The position numbers were made by a program, and so were the translations under genes. Below are positions 1-9,020 of a stretch of DNA of 64,000 nt, one piece after another. The notes under the pieces are model-generated. The model searched no databases. It saw only the letters and a program-made list of their open reading frames with translations, and was not told where the DNA came from. Within the stretch, counting starts at the first letter, position 1. Each line of letters opens with the position of its first letter. Source of the DNA: JAAOII01 sp965207705 (GTDB taxonomy: Bacteria > Pseudomonadota > Gammaproteobacteria > CBDBNL01 > JAAOII01); contig OZ242292.1 in the NCBI GenBank assembly GCA_965207705.1, positions 930,001 to 994,000 on the forward strand, read 5' to 3'.

Positions 1-2840
1 ATACTGGCGTTTGCCACATGACCAAATAGACCAGCAATTTGATAGCCCCTACTGCTTATCCCGCTTATGTTGTAACCATTGCCATCAAAACTGCCAGTAA
101 ACGCATTAGTGAAGTTGCCGATGGGCTGCCAATTGGATATGGCGGATAGGTCTATGTTCCCAGTTAGAGCATAAGCGCCAGATAAAGTGTCGCTATTAGT
201 GCGGATAGCCGCAAGTTCTTCGGTACTGCTGATGTTTGTGATGTCACTCGGCTCGGTGGGAGGAGGAACCTGTGGCGTTGCGTCTGTCATTGCAGTCGCA
301 GTAACATAATCTGAGCAGCCATTCTCATTGCATGCTCTAAGACGATATGTATATCCAGTGTCGGGTGATAGATCTGTGACTATATAAATATTATCAAGAT
401 TAGTGATATTAGTAACTAGTTCATTTACATTAGTATATAGTTCATAGTACTCAGCTCCTAATGCATCGCCCCAGTACATAAGTATAGCGTCAGCGCCCGC
501 ACTTTGAGCGTTAAAAGGGTCAGGGGTGGCGGGGAAGTTAACAGGGGGTGGCGGGACAGAAATACCGCCAAAATTTGAGGAACGCAATCTTGGCAAGTCA
601 TTATCAGTGCCAAAATCCCAGATGCTTTCATCCCAAGTGGTGCCCGCAGCAGTTAAGGCGCCCAGTTGAACAGGCGTTTGGGATGTACCGTTAAAGTTAT
701 CAAATCCCCCTTCCGAAGATTCGCGACTGGCACTGTAATAAGAATTGCTTATCGGGCTATTAGAAGTATCGCCAACCAGACCTCCTGCAGCTGAAGCTGA
801 AGATGATGATGATATACTGCCTCCAACTAATGCATAAGAATCGATTATCGGGCTATTAGAAGTATCGCCAACCAGACCTCCTGCAGCTGAAGCTGAAGAT
901 GATGTTGATGATATACTGCCTCCAACTAATGCATAAGAATTGCTTATCGGGCTATTTTCAATAGCTTCGCCAACCAGACCTCCTGCAGCTGAAGCTGAAG
1001 ATGATGTTGATGATATACTGCCTCCAACTAATGCATAAGAATTGCTTATCGGGCTATTTTCAATAGCTTCGCCAACCAGACCTCCTGCAGCTGAAGCTGA
1101 AGATGATGATGATGATATACTGTCTCCAACTAATGCATAAGAATTGCTTATCGGGCTGGAGGAAGCTTCGCCAACCAGACCTCCTGCAAATGATGATAAT
1201 AGTGATAATGATGATGATGCATTTGATGATATATTGCCTCCAACTAATGCATAAGAATTACTTATTGGGCTATAATAAGACGCGCCAACCAGACCGCCTG
1301 CAGCTGAAGATGATGATGTTGATGTTGATGATATACTGCCTCCAACTACTGCATAAGAATTACTAATTCGACTATACGAAGCATAGCCAATCAATCCGCC
1401 TGCTGAAGCAATATTAGAAGAATAAGAAGAGGATATATCGTCAACTAGAACCCCAACATTGCTTATGTCGGCGCTTTCTACATAACCAAATAGACCAGCA
1501 TATTCATAGCCCGAACTACTTATCCCGCTTATGTTGTAGCCATTGCCATCAAAACTGCCGATAAATCGGTTAGTTAAGTTGCCGATGGGTTGCCAATTGG
1601 ATATGGCGGACAGGTCTATATTTCTAGTTAGAGCATAGGAGCCAGATAAAGTGTCGCTATTAGCGCGGATAGCCGCAAGCTCAGCAGCACTGCTGATGCT
1701 TATGGTGCCGCTCGGCACGGTGGGGGGGGCAACAGGAGGTGGTGGAACAGAAATATCGCCCAAATTTGAGGAGCGCAATCTTGGCAGGTCACTATCGGTA
1801 CCAAAATCCCAGATACCTCCATCCCAAGTGGTAGTTGCTGCAGTTAAAGCACTCAGTTCATCAGGAGTTTGGAAGGTGCCGACATCGTTGGTAAATCCTC
1901 CTTCCGAAGATTCGCGACTGGCACTGTAATAAGAATTACTTATCGGGCTATTGTCATCAACAAAGCCAACCAGACCACCTGAAAAAGAATCAGATGAAGA
2001 AGATGATGATATACTGCCCACAACTAATGCATAAGAATTGCTTATCGAGCTTTCATCAAATCCGCCAACCAATCCACCTGCATAAGAACGAGACATATCT
2101 TCCGAAACTATTGCAAAAGAAGAAGAATATATATCTTCCGAAACTATTGCATAAGAATTAATAATGCGACTCTTAAAAGCCCAGCCAACCAAGCCGCCTG
2201 CACCTGCAAAAGCAGAAGAAGAAGAAGAAGAAGAAGAGGATATATTACCCAAAACTATTGCATAAGAATTAATAATCTCGCTATTACCAGCATAGCCAAT
2301 CAACCCTCCTGAAACAGTATTATTAGAAGAAGAAGAAGATAGATTACCAACTAGAACCCCAACATTTCTTATGTTGGCGTTTTCCACATAACCAAATAGA
2401 CCAGCAGCTTCATAGCCCGAGCTGCTTATCCCGCTTATGTTGTAACCATTGCCATCAAAACTGCCAGTAAACGCATTAGTGAAGTTGCCGATGGGCTGCC
2501 AATTGGATATGGAGGACATCACTATATTTCCAGTTAGAGCATAGGAGCCAGATAAAGCAGCGCTATTAGCGCGGATAGCCGCAAGTTCTTCGGCACTGCT
2601 GATGCTTGTGGGAGGAATAATGGGAGGAATAACCGGAGGCGTTGTGCTACTTGAACTACTTGAACCGCAAGCGATTAGCAAGGAGAGAATTATAGGGGTA
2701 ATGAAAAAGCTTATATAGCGCCTGATTTTTCTGTAGCGGTTAGTATATAAGTTAGTTTGGGTGGGGTGGACGTGGTGAGTTGCATCCGAGTTAGATTTAC
2801 GGAGGCAAAGTAACGTCATTTTTTTAATAAAATTATGCAT
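1..2840 (-). CDS. GLUG-repeat surface lipoprotein (partial, 3' end outside window)
   Basis: Large exported repeat protein, open from the ATG at 2840 to the left edge (about 946 codons, no stop seen). After a long basic N-terminus come a hydrophobic stretch and a lipobox (LLIAC followed by G and a serine run), so the mature protein should be a lipid-anchored envelope protein. The body is made of blocks that start with SSAEELAAIR and a TGSFDGNGYNISGI-type segment, then repeat GGLVG...ISNSYA units (GLUG motif) separated by serine runs coded by TCA/TCT triplet tracts. At least three blocks are visible, joined by proline-rich linkers. A fibronectin-III-like segment (DTGYTYRLRACNENG) lies at about 280-540. 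It is a paralogue of the next gene. GLUG proteins are usually surface or adhesin-like; the ligand is unknown. The signal n-region of about 50 residues is unusually long, but I see no later Met. Confidence 0.8.
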   Translation of the reverse strand, partial: MHNFIKKMTLLCLRKSNSDATHHVHPTQTNLYTNRYRKIRRYISFFITPIILSLLIACGSSSSSSTTPPVIPPIIPPTSISSAEELAAIRANSAALSGSYALTGNIVMSSISNWQPIGNFTNAFTGSFDGNGYNISGISSSGYEAAGLFGYVENANIRNVGVLVGNLSSSSSNNTVSGGLIGYAGNSEIINSYAIVLGNISSSSSSSSSAFAGAGGLVGWAFKSRIINSYAIVSEDIYSSSFAIVSEDMSRSYAGGLVGGFDESSISNSYALVVGSISSSSSSDSFSGGLVGFVDDNSPISNSYYSASRESSEGGFTNDVGTFQTPDELSALTAATTTWDGGIWDFGTDSDLPRLRSSNLGDISVPPPPVAPPTVPSGTISISSAAELAAIRANSDTLSGSYALTRNIDLSAISNWQPIGNLTNRFIGSFDGNGYNISGISSSGYEYAGLFGYVESADISNVGVLVDDISSSYSSNIASAGGLIGYASYSRISNSYAVVGGSISSTSTSSSSAAGGLVGASYYSPISNSYALVGGNISSNASSSLSLLSSFAGGLVGEASSSPISNSYALVGDSISSSSSSASAAGGLVGEAIENSPISNSYALVGGSISSTSSSASAAGGLVGEAIENSPISNSYALVGGSISSTSSSASAAGGLVGDTSNSPIIDSYALVGGSISSSSSASAAGGLVGDTSNSPISNSYYSASRESSEGGFDNFNGTSQTPVQLGALTAAGTTWDESIWDFGTDNDLPRLRSSNFGGISVPPPPVNFPATPDPFNAQSAGADAILMYWGDALGAEYYELYTNVNELVTNITNLDNIYIVTDLSPDTGYTYRLRACNENGCSDYVTATAMTDATPQVPPPTEPSDITNISSTEELAAIRTNSDTLSGAYALTGNIDLSAISNWQPIGNFTNAFTGSFDGNGYNISGISSRGYQIAGLFGHVANAS

Positions 2841-3046
2841 AGCTTTATTTTATGTAGTTTCTTAAATATTTTAAATTATTAACACTAAGTCAATTCACAA
2901 ATTAATGTAGATTGATATTACGCAGATTATTGTACCATAAAAAAGGGAATAGTGCATATAGTAAGTGCATTGCGAGCATGGTTATGGTTTATCGCAAGTA
3001 TCAAGCATTTAGCGGGCAGAGCACAGCTCTGCCCCTACGGCAGACC
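2341..3046. repeat. Tandem duplication, left copy (GLUG gene 5' part plus upstream region)
   Basis: The 5' part of the left GLUG gene, its upstream intergenic DNA and a palindromic element closely match 3960-4650. The match continues through non-coding DNA (ATTTTAAATTATTAACACTA, then GTAGATTGATATTACGCAGA), so the unit duplicated was gene plus promoter plus repeat element, not only coding repeats. The 205 bp between the two genes hold nothing else I can identify. Confidence 0.75.
2955..3046 (+). repeat. Nested palindromic (REP-like) element, copy a
   Basis: Member of a dispersed family. It contains GTGCATTGCGAGCATGG, TATGGTTTATCGC and a G/C-rich palindrome (GCGGGCAGAGC, then GCTCTGCCCCTAC). 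It abuts the stop codon of the GLUG gene at 3046-4449. Compared with the copy at 4561 the outer inverted repeat is decayed. Confidence 0.6.
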
Positions 3047-4449
3047 TATTCTAGGAAAGCAGGCGGCAAAGGCGAGGTAAGAGGATTATCAAACAACATC
3101 GGCAGGTCACTACTAGTGCCAAAATCCCATATAGTTCCATCCCAAGTGGTAGCCGCAGCAGTTAAGGCGCGCAATTGAGCAAGAGTTTGGGAAGTACCGA
3201 GAGTGTTATTAAATACCCCTTCCGAAGATTTACGGCTGGCGCTGTAATAAGATTTGCTTATAGGGCTGTTATTACGAGCAAAGCCAACCAGACCTCCTGC
3301 AACTGAAGAAGATGATGATATACTGCCTCCAACTACTGCATAAGAATTGCTTACCTGGCTATCATAAGCATAGCCAACCAGACCTCCTGTATCTGAATTA
3401 GATGATGATGATGATATACTGCCTCCAACTAATGCATAAGAATTGCTTACCTGGCTATTATGAAAAGCTGTACCAACCAGACCTCCTGCAGTTGAAAAAG
3501 AATCCATATCACCTAAAACTAAAGAAGTTACATTGCTTTTAACTACCGCATAAGAATTACTTATCGGGCTATCATCAGACACGCCAACCAGACCTCCTGC
3601 AAATGAAGAAAAAGATGATGATGATGATGATAATATATTGACTTCAACTACTGCATAAGAATTGCTTATATCACTGTAAACAGCCCAGCCAACCAGACCT
3701 CCTGAATATGATGAATTAAATGATGATGATAATATATTGCCTTCAACTACTGCATAAGAATTGCTTATCGGGCTATCATCAGCCCAGCCAACAAGACCTC
3801 CTGAATATGATGATGAAAAATCTACATCACCTAAAACTGAAGAAGAAAATATATCTCCCGAAACTACTGCATAAGAATTGCTAATGCGACTCTTAAAAGC
3901 CCAACCAACCAAGCCGCCTGCTGAAACAACATCAGTAGAAGAAGAAGAGGATATATCGCCAACTAGAACCCCAACATTTCTTATGTTGGCGTTTTCTACA
4001 TAACCAAATAGACCGGCATCTTCAGAGCCCGAACTGCTTATCCCGCTTATGTTGTAGCCACTGCCATCAAAACTGCCAGTAAATGGGGCGGTGAAATTAC
4101 CAATGGGCTGCCAATTGGATACAGAGGACAGGTCTATATTCCCAGTTAGAGCATAGGAGCCAGATAAAGTGTCGCTATTAGTGCGGATAGCTGCAAGTTC
4201 AGCAGCACTGCTGATGCTTGTGGGAGGAATAACCGGAGGTGTTGAACTACTTGAACTACTTGAACCGCAAGCAATTAGCGAGGAGAGAATTATAGGTGTA
4301 ATGAAAAAACTTATATGTCGCCTGATTCTTCTGTAGCAGATAGTACAGTTAGTATATAAGTTGGTTTGGGTGGGGGGGACGTGGTGAGTTGCATCCGAGT
4401 TAGATTTACGGAGGCAAAGTAACGTCATTTTTTTAATAAAATTATGCAT
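3046..4449 (-). CDS. GLUG-repeat surface lipoprotein
   Basis: Complete 467-residue paralogue of the gene to its left. An N-terminal region with a basic patch (YRRIRRH) precedes a hydrophobic segment and a lipobox ending at Cys61 (SLIACG), followed by a serine run and a PPVIPP linker. One block then carries seven or so units of the GGLVG...ISNSYAVV type (GLUG motif) separated by poly-Ser tracts. The C-terminus has a segment (TWDGTIWDFGTSSDLPML) that also closes blocks in the neighbour. The protein is probably exported and lipid-anchored; GLUG domains occur in bacterial surface proteins, and no enzyme function is implied. The start is the first ATG shared with the paralogue; the n-region is unusually long, so a later non-ATG start is possible. 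The triplet tracts (GATGAT / GAAGAA on the plus strand) can change length without breaking the frame. Confidence 0.85.
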   Translation of the reverse strand: MHNFIKKMTLLCLRKSNSDATHHVPPTQTNLYTNCTICYRRIRRHISFFITPIILSSLIACGSSSSSSSTPPVIPPTSISSAAELAAIRTNSDTLSGSYALTGNIDLSSVSNWQPIGNFTAPFTGSFDGSGYNISGISSSGSEDAGLFGYVENANIRNVGVLVGDISSSSSTDVVSAGGLVGWAFKSRISNSYAVVSGDIFSSSVLGDVDFSSSYSGGLVGWADDSPISNSYAVVEGNILSSSFNSSYSGGLVGWAVYSDISNSYAVVEVNILSSSSSSFSSFAGGLVGVSDDSPISNSYAVVKSNVTSLVLGDMDSFSTAGGLVGTAFHNSQVSNSYALVGGSISSSSSNSDTGGLVGYAYDSQVSNSYAVVGGSISSSSSVAGGLVGFARNNSPISKSYYSASRKSSEGVFNNTLGTSQTLAQLRALTAAATTWDGTIWDFGTSSDLPMLFDNPLTSPLPPAFLE

Positions 4450-4650
4450 AGCTTTATGAGGTTTCTTAAATATTTTAAATTATTAACACTAAGTCAATTT
4501 ACACATTAATGTAGATTGATATTACGCAGATAATTGTAGCATAAAAAAAGGAATAATGTTTATATAAGTGCGTTGCGAGTATGGTTATGGTTTGTCGCAA
4601 GTATCAAGCATTTAGCGGGCGGAGCACAGCTCCGCCCCTACAGACCATCA
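3960..4650. repeat. Tandem duplication, right copy
   Basis: Partner of 2341-3046: 5' end of the complete GLUG gene, its upstream DNA (4450-4560) and palindromic copy b. The two upstream regions match almost base for base, which suggests a recent duplication or gene conversion. Confidence 0.75.
4561..4650 (+). repeat. Nested palindromic (REP-like) element, copy b
   Basis: Starts TATATAAGTGCGTTGCGAG, then ATGGTTTGT, then GGGCGGAGC-ACA-GCTCCGCCCC, then ACAGACCAT. The outer arms ATGGTTTGT and ACAGACCAT are inverted (one G-T mismatch) around the inner 9-bp palindrome, so the single strand would fold into a nested hairpin. It sits between the SDR gene's stop and the GLUG promoter region. Confidence 0.65.
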
Positions 4651-4682
4651 TCGCAAGAATTTATACACCATAATTATGTGGC

Positions 4683-5447
4683 TTAAACTGCGGTCCAGCC
4701 GCCGTCAATTTTTAGGGCGCTGCCAGTAATCATGGCGGAACCATCTGCCGCTAAAAATACTACTGCCGCCATAATATCTTGTGGTTCGCCTACTCGCTTC
4801 AGGGCGATTTTAGCAAGAACTTCTTGCATGAAATCTTTGTCTTCAAACATTGGCTTAGTGAGGGGAGTTGCAAAAAAAGTGGGGCATATAGTGTTTGCTC
4901 TTATGTTATGCGGACCAAGTTCCCAAGCCATGGCTTTGGTGAAACCTTCCATCGCATGTTTGGATGCGCAATATACACTGCGTTGATTACCGCCCACATA
5001 TCCCATTTGCGAAGATATGTTTATGATTGAGCCAGGTTGTTTAGCTGCCACCAGCCGTCTGGCAACTTCTTGAGCCATAAAAAAAGAGGCACGGACGTTT
5101 ATATTAAATATAGCATCAAAGTCCTCCTCGGTAACATCAACAAAATTTGCCAAGCGGTTGATGCCAGCATTATTTACTAATATACTGCATAAAGGCAGCT
5201 CATCCAACGCACTTTTCATTGCCGCTACATCATTGATGTCCAGTATCACTGAGTGCGCCTTGCCGCCACTTTGATTTATTGCATCTTCCGCAGCACGAAG
5301 CGTTTTGGCATTGCGTGCCAGCAGGAATACTTCTGCCCCCGCCTGTGCCAAAGCAGCAGCGCAGGCAAAGCCCAAGCCACCATTAGCTCCGGTGATTATG
5401 GCGCGCTTGCCTGTGAGGTCTTGGCTGGGAGTGCGGGGAATATCCAT
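4683..5447 (-). CDS. SDR-family NAD(P)-dependent oxidoreductase
   Basis: 254 residues, the classical short-chain dehydrogenase length. The nucleotide-binding motif TGANGGLG is at residues 19-26, NNAG (in ILVNNAGINR) near residue 94, the catalytic Ser in INISSQMG and the YxxxK pair in VYCASKHAMEGF; the C-terminal DGGW is also typical. Cytoplasmic. The sequence resembles gluconate 5-dehydrogenase / 3-oxoacyl reductase type SDRs, but the substrate cannot be read from it. It lies 89 bp downstream of the HisD-family dehydrogenase on the same strand, so the two probably form a transcription unit that oxidises an alcohol in successive steps; that pairing is inference. Confidence 0.85.
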   Translation of the reverse strand: MDIPRTPSQDLTGKRAIITGANGGLGFACAAALAQAGAEVFLLARNAKTLRAAEDAINQSGGKAHSVILDINDVAAMKSALDELPLCSILVNNAGINRLANFVDVTEEDFDAIFNINVRASFFMAQEVARRLVAAKQPGSIINISSQMGYVGGNQRSVYCASKHAMEGFTKAMAWELGPHNIRANTICPTFFATPLTKPMFEDKDFMQEVLAKIALKRVGEPQDIMAAVVFLAADGSAMITGSALKIDGGWTAV

Positions 5448-5536
5448 TGTGCTTTAATATGTTCCTTAATTTTCTGCGATGCTTCTATTCTGCGATGTCT
5501 TTACACTTATATATACACTTATATAAGTATAAGCTT

Positions 5537-6853
5537 TTACGCTTCCTCAGCGCCGCTATATGGCTTGATGTTTTTGCCACCATAACGCCTAACTCTGATA
5601 TTGGCTTGTTCGGCATGTCCTTTCATGCCTTCCAGCATACACAGACGGGCAGCATACTCGCCAATTTTAACTGACGCTTCATCGCTGGTTACTCGTTGGT
5701 AGGTGCATGTTTTGAGGAATTTCCCTACCCATAATCCTCCAGTATAACGAGCGGCTTTGAGTGTAGGCAGAGTGTGATTGGTGCCTATAACCTTATCGCC
5801 ATAACAAACATTGGTGCGTGGTCCCAGAAAAAGCGCTCCGAAGTTGGTTAGGTTTTGCAAAAAATAATCGTCATCGCGCGTCATTATCTGCACATGCTCG
5901 GAGGCAACCTCATCGGCTGCCTGCACCATGGCTTCCAGCGAATCACAAAGAATAACTTCGCCATAATCGCGCCAGGCAGCAGCGGCTGTTTCGCCAGTGG
6001 GCATTACCTTTAATAATCGCTCTATCTGTTGCATAGTATCCTCGGCAAGTTTTTGTGAATCCGTAATCAGCACTGCTGGGGAAGTGGGTCCATGTTCTGC
6101 CTGCCCCAATAAATCAACAGCGCATAACTCGCCATCTACTGTGTCATCAGCAACCACTAAGGTTTCAGTGGGACCTGCTAATAAATCAATACCTGTAACG
6201 CCAAATAATTGTCGTTTTGCTTCTGCCACATAAGCATTGCCAGGACCCACGATTATATCAACGGGTTTAATGTTCTCTGCCTCAATGCCATAAGCCATTG
6301 CAGCAATTGCTTGAATGCCACCTAACATTAAGATGCTATCAGCTCCGGCTAAATGCATGGTCGCCACTACCACTGGATGCGGCTTGCCTCCTTGCGGTGG
6401 AGCCATTGCGGTTATATGTTTAACTCCCGCCACTTTGGCAGTAACAATGCTCATACTTGCTGCGGCAATCAGCGGGTACTTGCCGCCGGGGACATAACAG
6501 CCAGCTCGGTTTACAGGGATATTCTTATGCCCTAAGATAACTCCTGGCTGAATTTCCACTTCTGTGTCTTGTAATGCTTCGCGTTGCTTTTGCGCAAAAG
6601 TGCTTATCTGTTGTTGAGCATATTTAATATCATCCAACGCAGTAGTGGGCACTTGCTTCATCGCATCTGCAATTTCATCCTTTGATACTTGAAAAGAAGG
6701 AGGGGACCAGTTATCAAATTTTTGTGAGAACTCGCGGATTGCTTCATCGCCGCGTTCTTCTATTGATTTGACAATATCAGCGACAGTGCGTGATATTTGC
6801 TCACGGGATGTTTTGTCATCGGAGCGTGTTGCTTGTTTTAGGTACTTAATCAT
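5537..6853 (-). CDS. HisD-family dehydrogenase, probably sulfopropanediol 3-dehydrogenase-like (HpsN type)
   Basis: Zinc/NAD alcohol dehydrogenase of the histidinol dehydrogenase superfamily, about 438 residues. Visible motifs: VGPGNAYVAEAKRQLFG, IDLLAGPTE, AEHGPTSPAVLIT, ASEHVQIMTRD, GTNHTLPT and GGLWVGKFLKT. The EHGPTSPA and YTGGLWVGKFLKT forms match, from memory, the catabolic branch (HpsN and relatives) better than true HisD. No other his gene is nearby and the partner is an SDR, which also argues against histidine synthesis. I start at the ATG at 6853 (MIKYLKQ), where the family begins; the 26 codons upstream run into a repeat element. TATAAT lies only 7 nt upstream of this ATG and no Shine-Dalgarno is visible. 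The substrate (sulfopropanediol or another diol) is unproven. Confidence 0.8.
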   Translation of the reverse strand: MIKYLKQATRSDDKTSREQISRTVADIVKSIEERGDEAIREFSQKFDNWSPPSFQVSKDEIADAMKQVPTTALDDIKYAQQQISTFAQKQREALQDTEVEIQPGVILGHKNIPVNRAGCYVPGGKYPLIAAASMSIVTAKVAGVKHITAMAPPQGGKPHPVVVATMHLAGADSILMLGGIQAIAAMAYGIEAENIKPVDIIVGPGNAYVAEAKRQLFGVTGIDLLAGPTETLVVADDTVDGELCAVDLLGQAEHGPTSPAVLITDSQKLAEDTMQQIERLLKVMPTGETAAAAWRDYGEVILCDSLEAMVQAADEVASEHVQIMTRDDDYFLQNLTNFGALFLGPRTNVCYGDKVIGTNHTLPTLKAARYTGGLWVGKFLKTCTYQRVTSDEASVKIGEYAARLCMLEGMKGHAEQANIRVRRYGGKNIKPYSGAEEA

Positions 6854-6880
6854 AATTGTTATTATACTTGTATACATACA

Positions 6881-6980
6881 TATATAAGTGCATTGCGAGC
6901 ATTCCGATGGTTTGTCGCGAGGGTTAGGCATTTTGCGGGCGGATATTTAATTCATCCCCCCTGGCTCCGCCCCTACGGAA
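6881..6980 (+). repeat. Nested palindromic (REP-like) element, copy c
   Basis: Contains TATATAAGTGCATTGCGAGC, CCGATGGTTTGTCGCGAG, GCATTTTGCGGGCGGA and GGCTCCGCCCCTACGG. The inner palindrome is interrupted by an extra 15 bp or so (ATATTTAATTCATCC), so this copy looks decayed. It lies between the divergent HisD-like gene and petA. The rest of 6854-7110 is AT-rich and holds the petA promoter region. Confidence 0.55.
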
Positions 6981-7053
6981 ACATTGTTGTAAGTTTATAT
7001 ACCATACAAAAATGGTGTATAATTAAAGAGGAGGAGGAGCAGAAATAATGTTT

Positions 7054-7084
7054 TTGCTGTAAAATGTCTCCTATTGTTTATAAT
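7054..7084 (+). promoter_or_regulatory. Candidate petABC promoter
   Basis: TATAAT at 7079-7084 with TTGCTG at 7054-7059 (19-bp gap, longer than ideal). It would start the transcript about 20 nt upstream of the petA ATG. Confidence 0.35.
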
Positions 7085-7110
7085 TTATATATACACATTA
7101 TTTAATAGAA

Positions 7111-7692
7111 ATGATTGAAAATAAACCTAATTTACAAAGACGCAAAGTCCTGAATATTATTACAGGGGTATTTGCCTCCATAGGATTTGTGTTTGCCGCC
7201 ATACCTTTCATGAGGTCATTACTGCCTAATGATTTAGTCAAAGCATTAGGAGCGCCTTTAGAAGTAGACATATCGGGCATACAAATGGGCGAATTCAAAA
7301 TTATTGAATGGCGTGGCAAACCTATATGGATTCTCCGCCGCTCATCCAGCATTATTCAAGAATTAGCCACCAACGCTGCCCTGTTGGCAGATCCCACCTC
7401 TAAAAGCAGCATCCAACCAACGCAAATAAGCGGCGATGCCCGCGCCATAAACCCCGAATACCTGGTATTAGTGGGAATTTGCACCCATCTTGGTTGCTCT
7501 CCTTTATATAAGCCCGTGAAAGGCGACCCAGATGTTGGCACAGATTGGGAGGGAGGATTCTTCTGCCCTTGTCATGGTTCTCGCTTTGACATGTCAGGCA
7601 GAGTATATAAGAATATGCCCGCTCCAACAAATTTAGAAGTCCCCCCCTATAGGTTTACTGATAAAAGCAGCATCATCATAGGGGAAAGTTAA
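7111..7692 (+). CDS. petA: Ubiquinol-cytochrome c reductase iron-sulfur (Rieske) subunit
   Basis: 193 residues, usual length for a bacterial bc1 Rieske protein. An N-terminal Tat-like signal/anchor (QRRKVLN followed by one hydrophobic segment, residues about 10-35) tethers it to the inner membrane. The two cluster-binding boxes CTHLGC and CPCHGSRFD, with the flanking Gly/Pro residues, are intact and provide two Cys and two His for the 2Fe-2S centre. It passes electrons from quinol at the Qo site to cytochrome c1. First gene of petABC: 26 bp before the long form of petB. The ATG at 7111 gives the expected RR position about ten residues in. Confidence 0.95.
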   Translation: MIENKPNLQRRKVLNIITGVFASIGFVFAAIPFMRSLLPNDLVKALGAPLEVDISGIQMGEFKIIEWRGKPIWILRRSSSIIQELATNAALLADPTSKSSIQPTQISGDARAINPEYLVLVGICTHLGCSPLYKPVKGDPDVGTDWEGGFFCPCHGSRFDMSGRVYKNMPAPTNLEVPPYRFTDKSSIIIGES

Positions 7693-7811
7693 AGTATTTA
7701 TTTATTTGGTTATTCAAAATGGAAACAGACAACAGAGACAATAGAGACAACGCAAACAGCGTAGAAAAGCAAAACACAAAAAGCACTAAAAACGCTAATA
7801 AAGGTGGGGCA

Positions 7812-9020
7812 ATGAAATGGATAGACGACCGTCTGCCCGTAACTGATTTTATAGACAAGCAATTGCTGAGCTACTATGCTCCCAAGAACTTCAATTTTTG
7901 GTATTTCATGGGCAGTTTAGCTTTATTGGTGATGGTAATTCAGATAGGCAGCGGGATATTCCTAACTATGAGTTACAAACCAGATGCCACCAAAGCATTC
8001 GCCTCAGTAGAAAGCATAATGCGTGATGTAGATTATGGCTGGCTAATTCGCTATATGCATTCAACAGGCGCCTCTGCCTTCTTTATCGTGGTATATTTAC
8101 ACATGTTTCGCGGTATACTTTACGGTTCATACCGCAAGCCGCGCGAATTATTGTGGATTGTGGGGATGTGCATATATCTGATTCTTATGGCGGAAGCATT
8201 CTTTGGTTATCTATTGCCTTGGGGACAAATGTCCTTGTGGGGCGGTCAGGTAATTGTCAATTTATTCGCCTCCGTTCCTTATATTGGCACTTCATTGGCA
8301 GAGTGGGTGCGCGGCGACTTTGTGATTTCTGATGTAACCCTCAACAGATTTTTTGCCTATCATGTAATATTAATGCCCCTGCTGTTATTATTGTTTGTGG
8401 TGTTGCACATGATGGCTCTGCGCCATGTCGGCTCCAACAGCCCCGATGGCATAGAAATTAAAGAACACAAGAACAGCCAAGGAATACCTATAGACGGCGT
8501 GCCCTTTCATCCATATATGACGGTTAAGGATATATTCGTGGCAATGATTTTCTTGTTTATCTTTTCTTTTATTATCTTTTATCAGCCCACTGGCGGCGGA
8601 TACTTTATTGAGGCGCCTAATTATGAAGAAGCAAATCCACTAAAGACCCCGGCGCATATTGTTCCCGTGTGGTATTTCACTCCTTTTTATGCCATGCTAA
8701 GAGCAGTTCCAAGCATAGCAGGCAGTCAGTTCCCTGCAACTTTGGTAATGTTTAGCGCTATATTAGTGTGGTTTTTCCTGCCCTGGCTTGATAGGTCGCC
8801 AGTAAAATCTATAAGATACAAAGGTCCGATTAGTAAAATATTTTTAGCCGCATTTGTTGTAAGTTTTATAGGGCTTGGCATTATTGGCACCTTGCCTATC
8901 TCTCCTTTATACACAAACATAGCTCAGGTTTTAACCTTAGTATACTTTGCGTACTTTTTTACTATGCCCATATATTCACGGCTTGAGAAAACTAAGCCGG
9001 TCCCAACTAGATTAACCTAA
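7812..9020 (+). CDS. petB: Cytochrome b of the bc1 complex
   Basis: Eight-helix membrane subunit of the bc1 complex holding haems bL and bH. Haem-ligand histidines lie in IRYMHSTGASAFFIVVYLHMFRG and in FFAYHVILMPL...VVLHMMALRH. The Qo loop reads PVWYFTPFYAMLRAVP, so the common PEWY glutamate is Val here. I start at the ATG at 7812 because AAAGGTGGGG lies 2 nt ahead of it and the 402-residue product matches the family. An in-frame ATG at 7719 would add 31 polar, Asn/Lys-rich residues with no Shine-Dalgarno, but would sit closer to petA, so it remains possible. The stop overlaps the petC start (TAATG), implying translational coupling. Confidence 0.93.
   Translation: MKWIDDRLPVTDFIDKQLLSYYAPKNFNFWYFMGSLALLVMVIQIGSGIFLTMSYKPDATKAFASVESIMRDVDYGWLIRYMHSTGASAFFIVVYLHMFRGILYGSYRKPRELLWIVGMCIYLILMAEAFFGYLLPWGQMSLWGGQVIVNLFASVPYIGTSLAEWVRGDFVISDVTLNRFFAYHVILMPLLLLLFVVLHMMALRHVGSNSPDGIEIKEHKNSQGIPIDGVPFHPYMTVKDIFVAMIFLFIFSFIIFYQPTGGGYFIEAPNYEEANPLKTPAHIVPVWYFTPFYAMLRAVPSIAGSQFPATLVMFSAILVWFFLPWLDRSPVKSIRYKGPISKIFLAAFVVSFIGLGIIGTLPISPLYTNIAQVLTLVYFAYFFTMPIYSRLEKTKPVPTRLT

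Noticed and set aside
1651..1929. Plus-strand ORFs within the GLUG genes (also at 1103 and 2912)
   Set aside because: They run antisense to clear repeat domains and consist of frame-shifted repeat translations.
5537..6931. Longer start (6931) for the HisD-like protein
   Set aside because: The extra 26 codons lie in a dispersed repeat element and precede the family's conserved start MIKYL.
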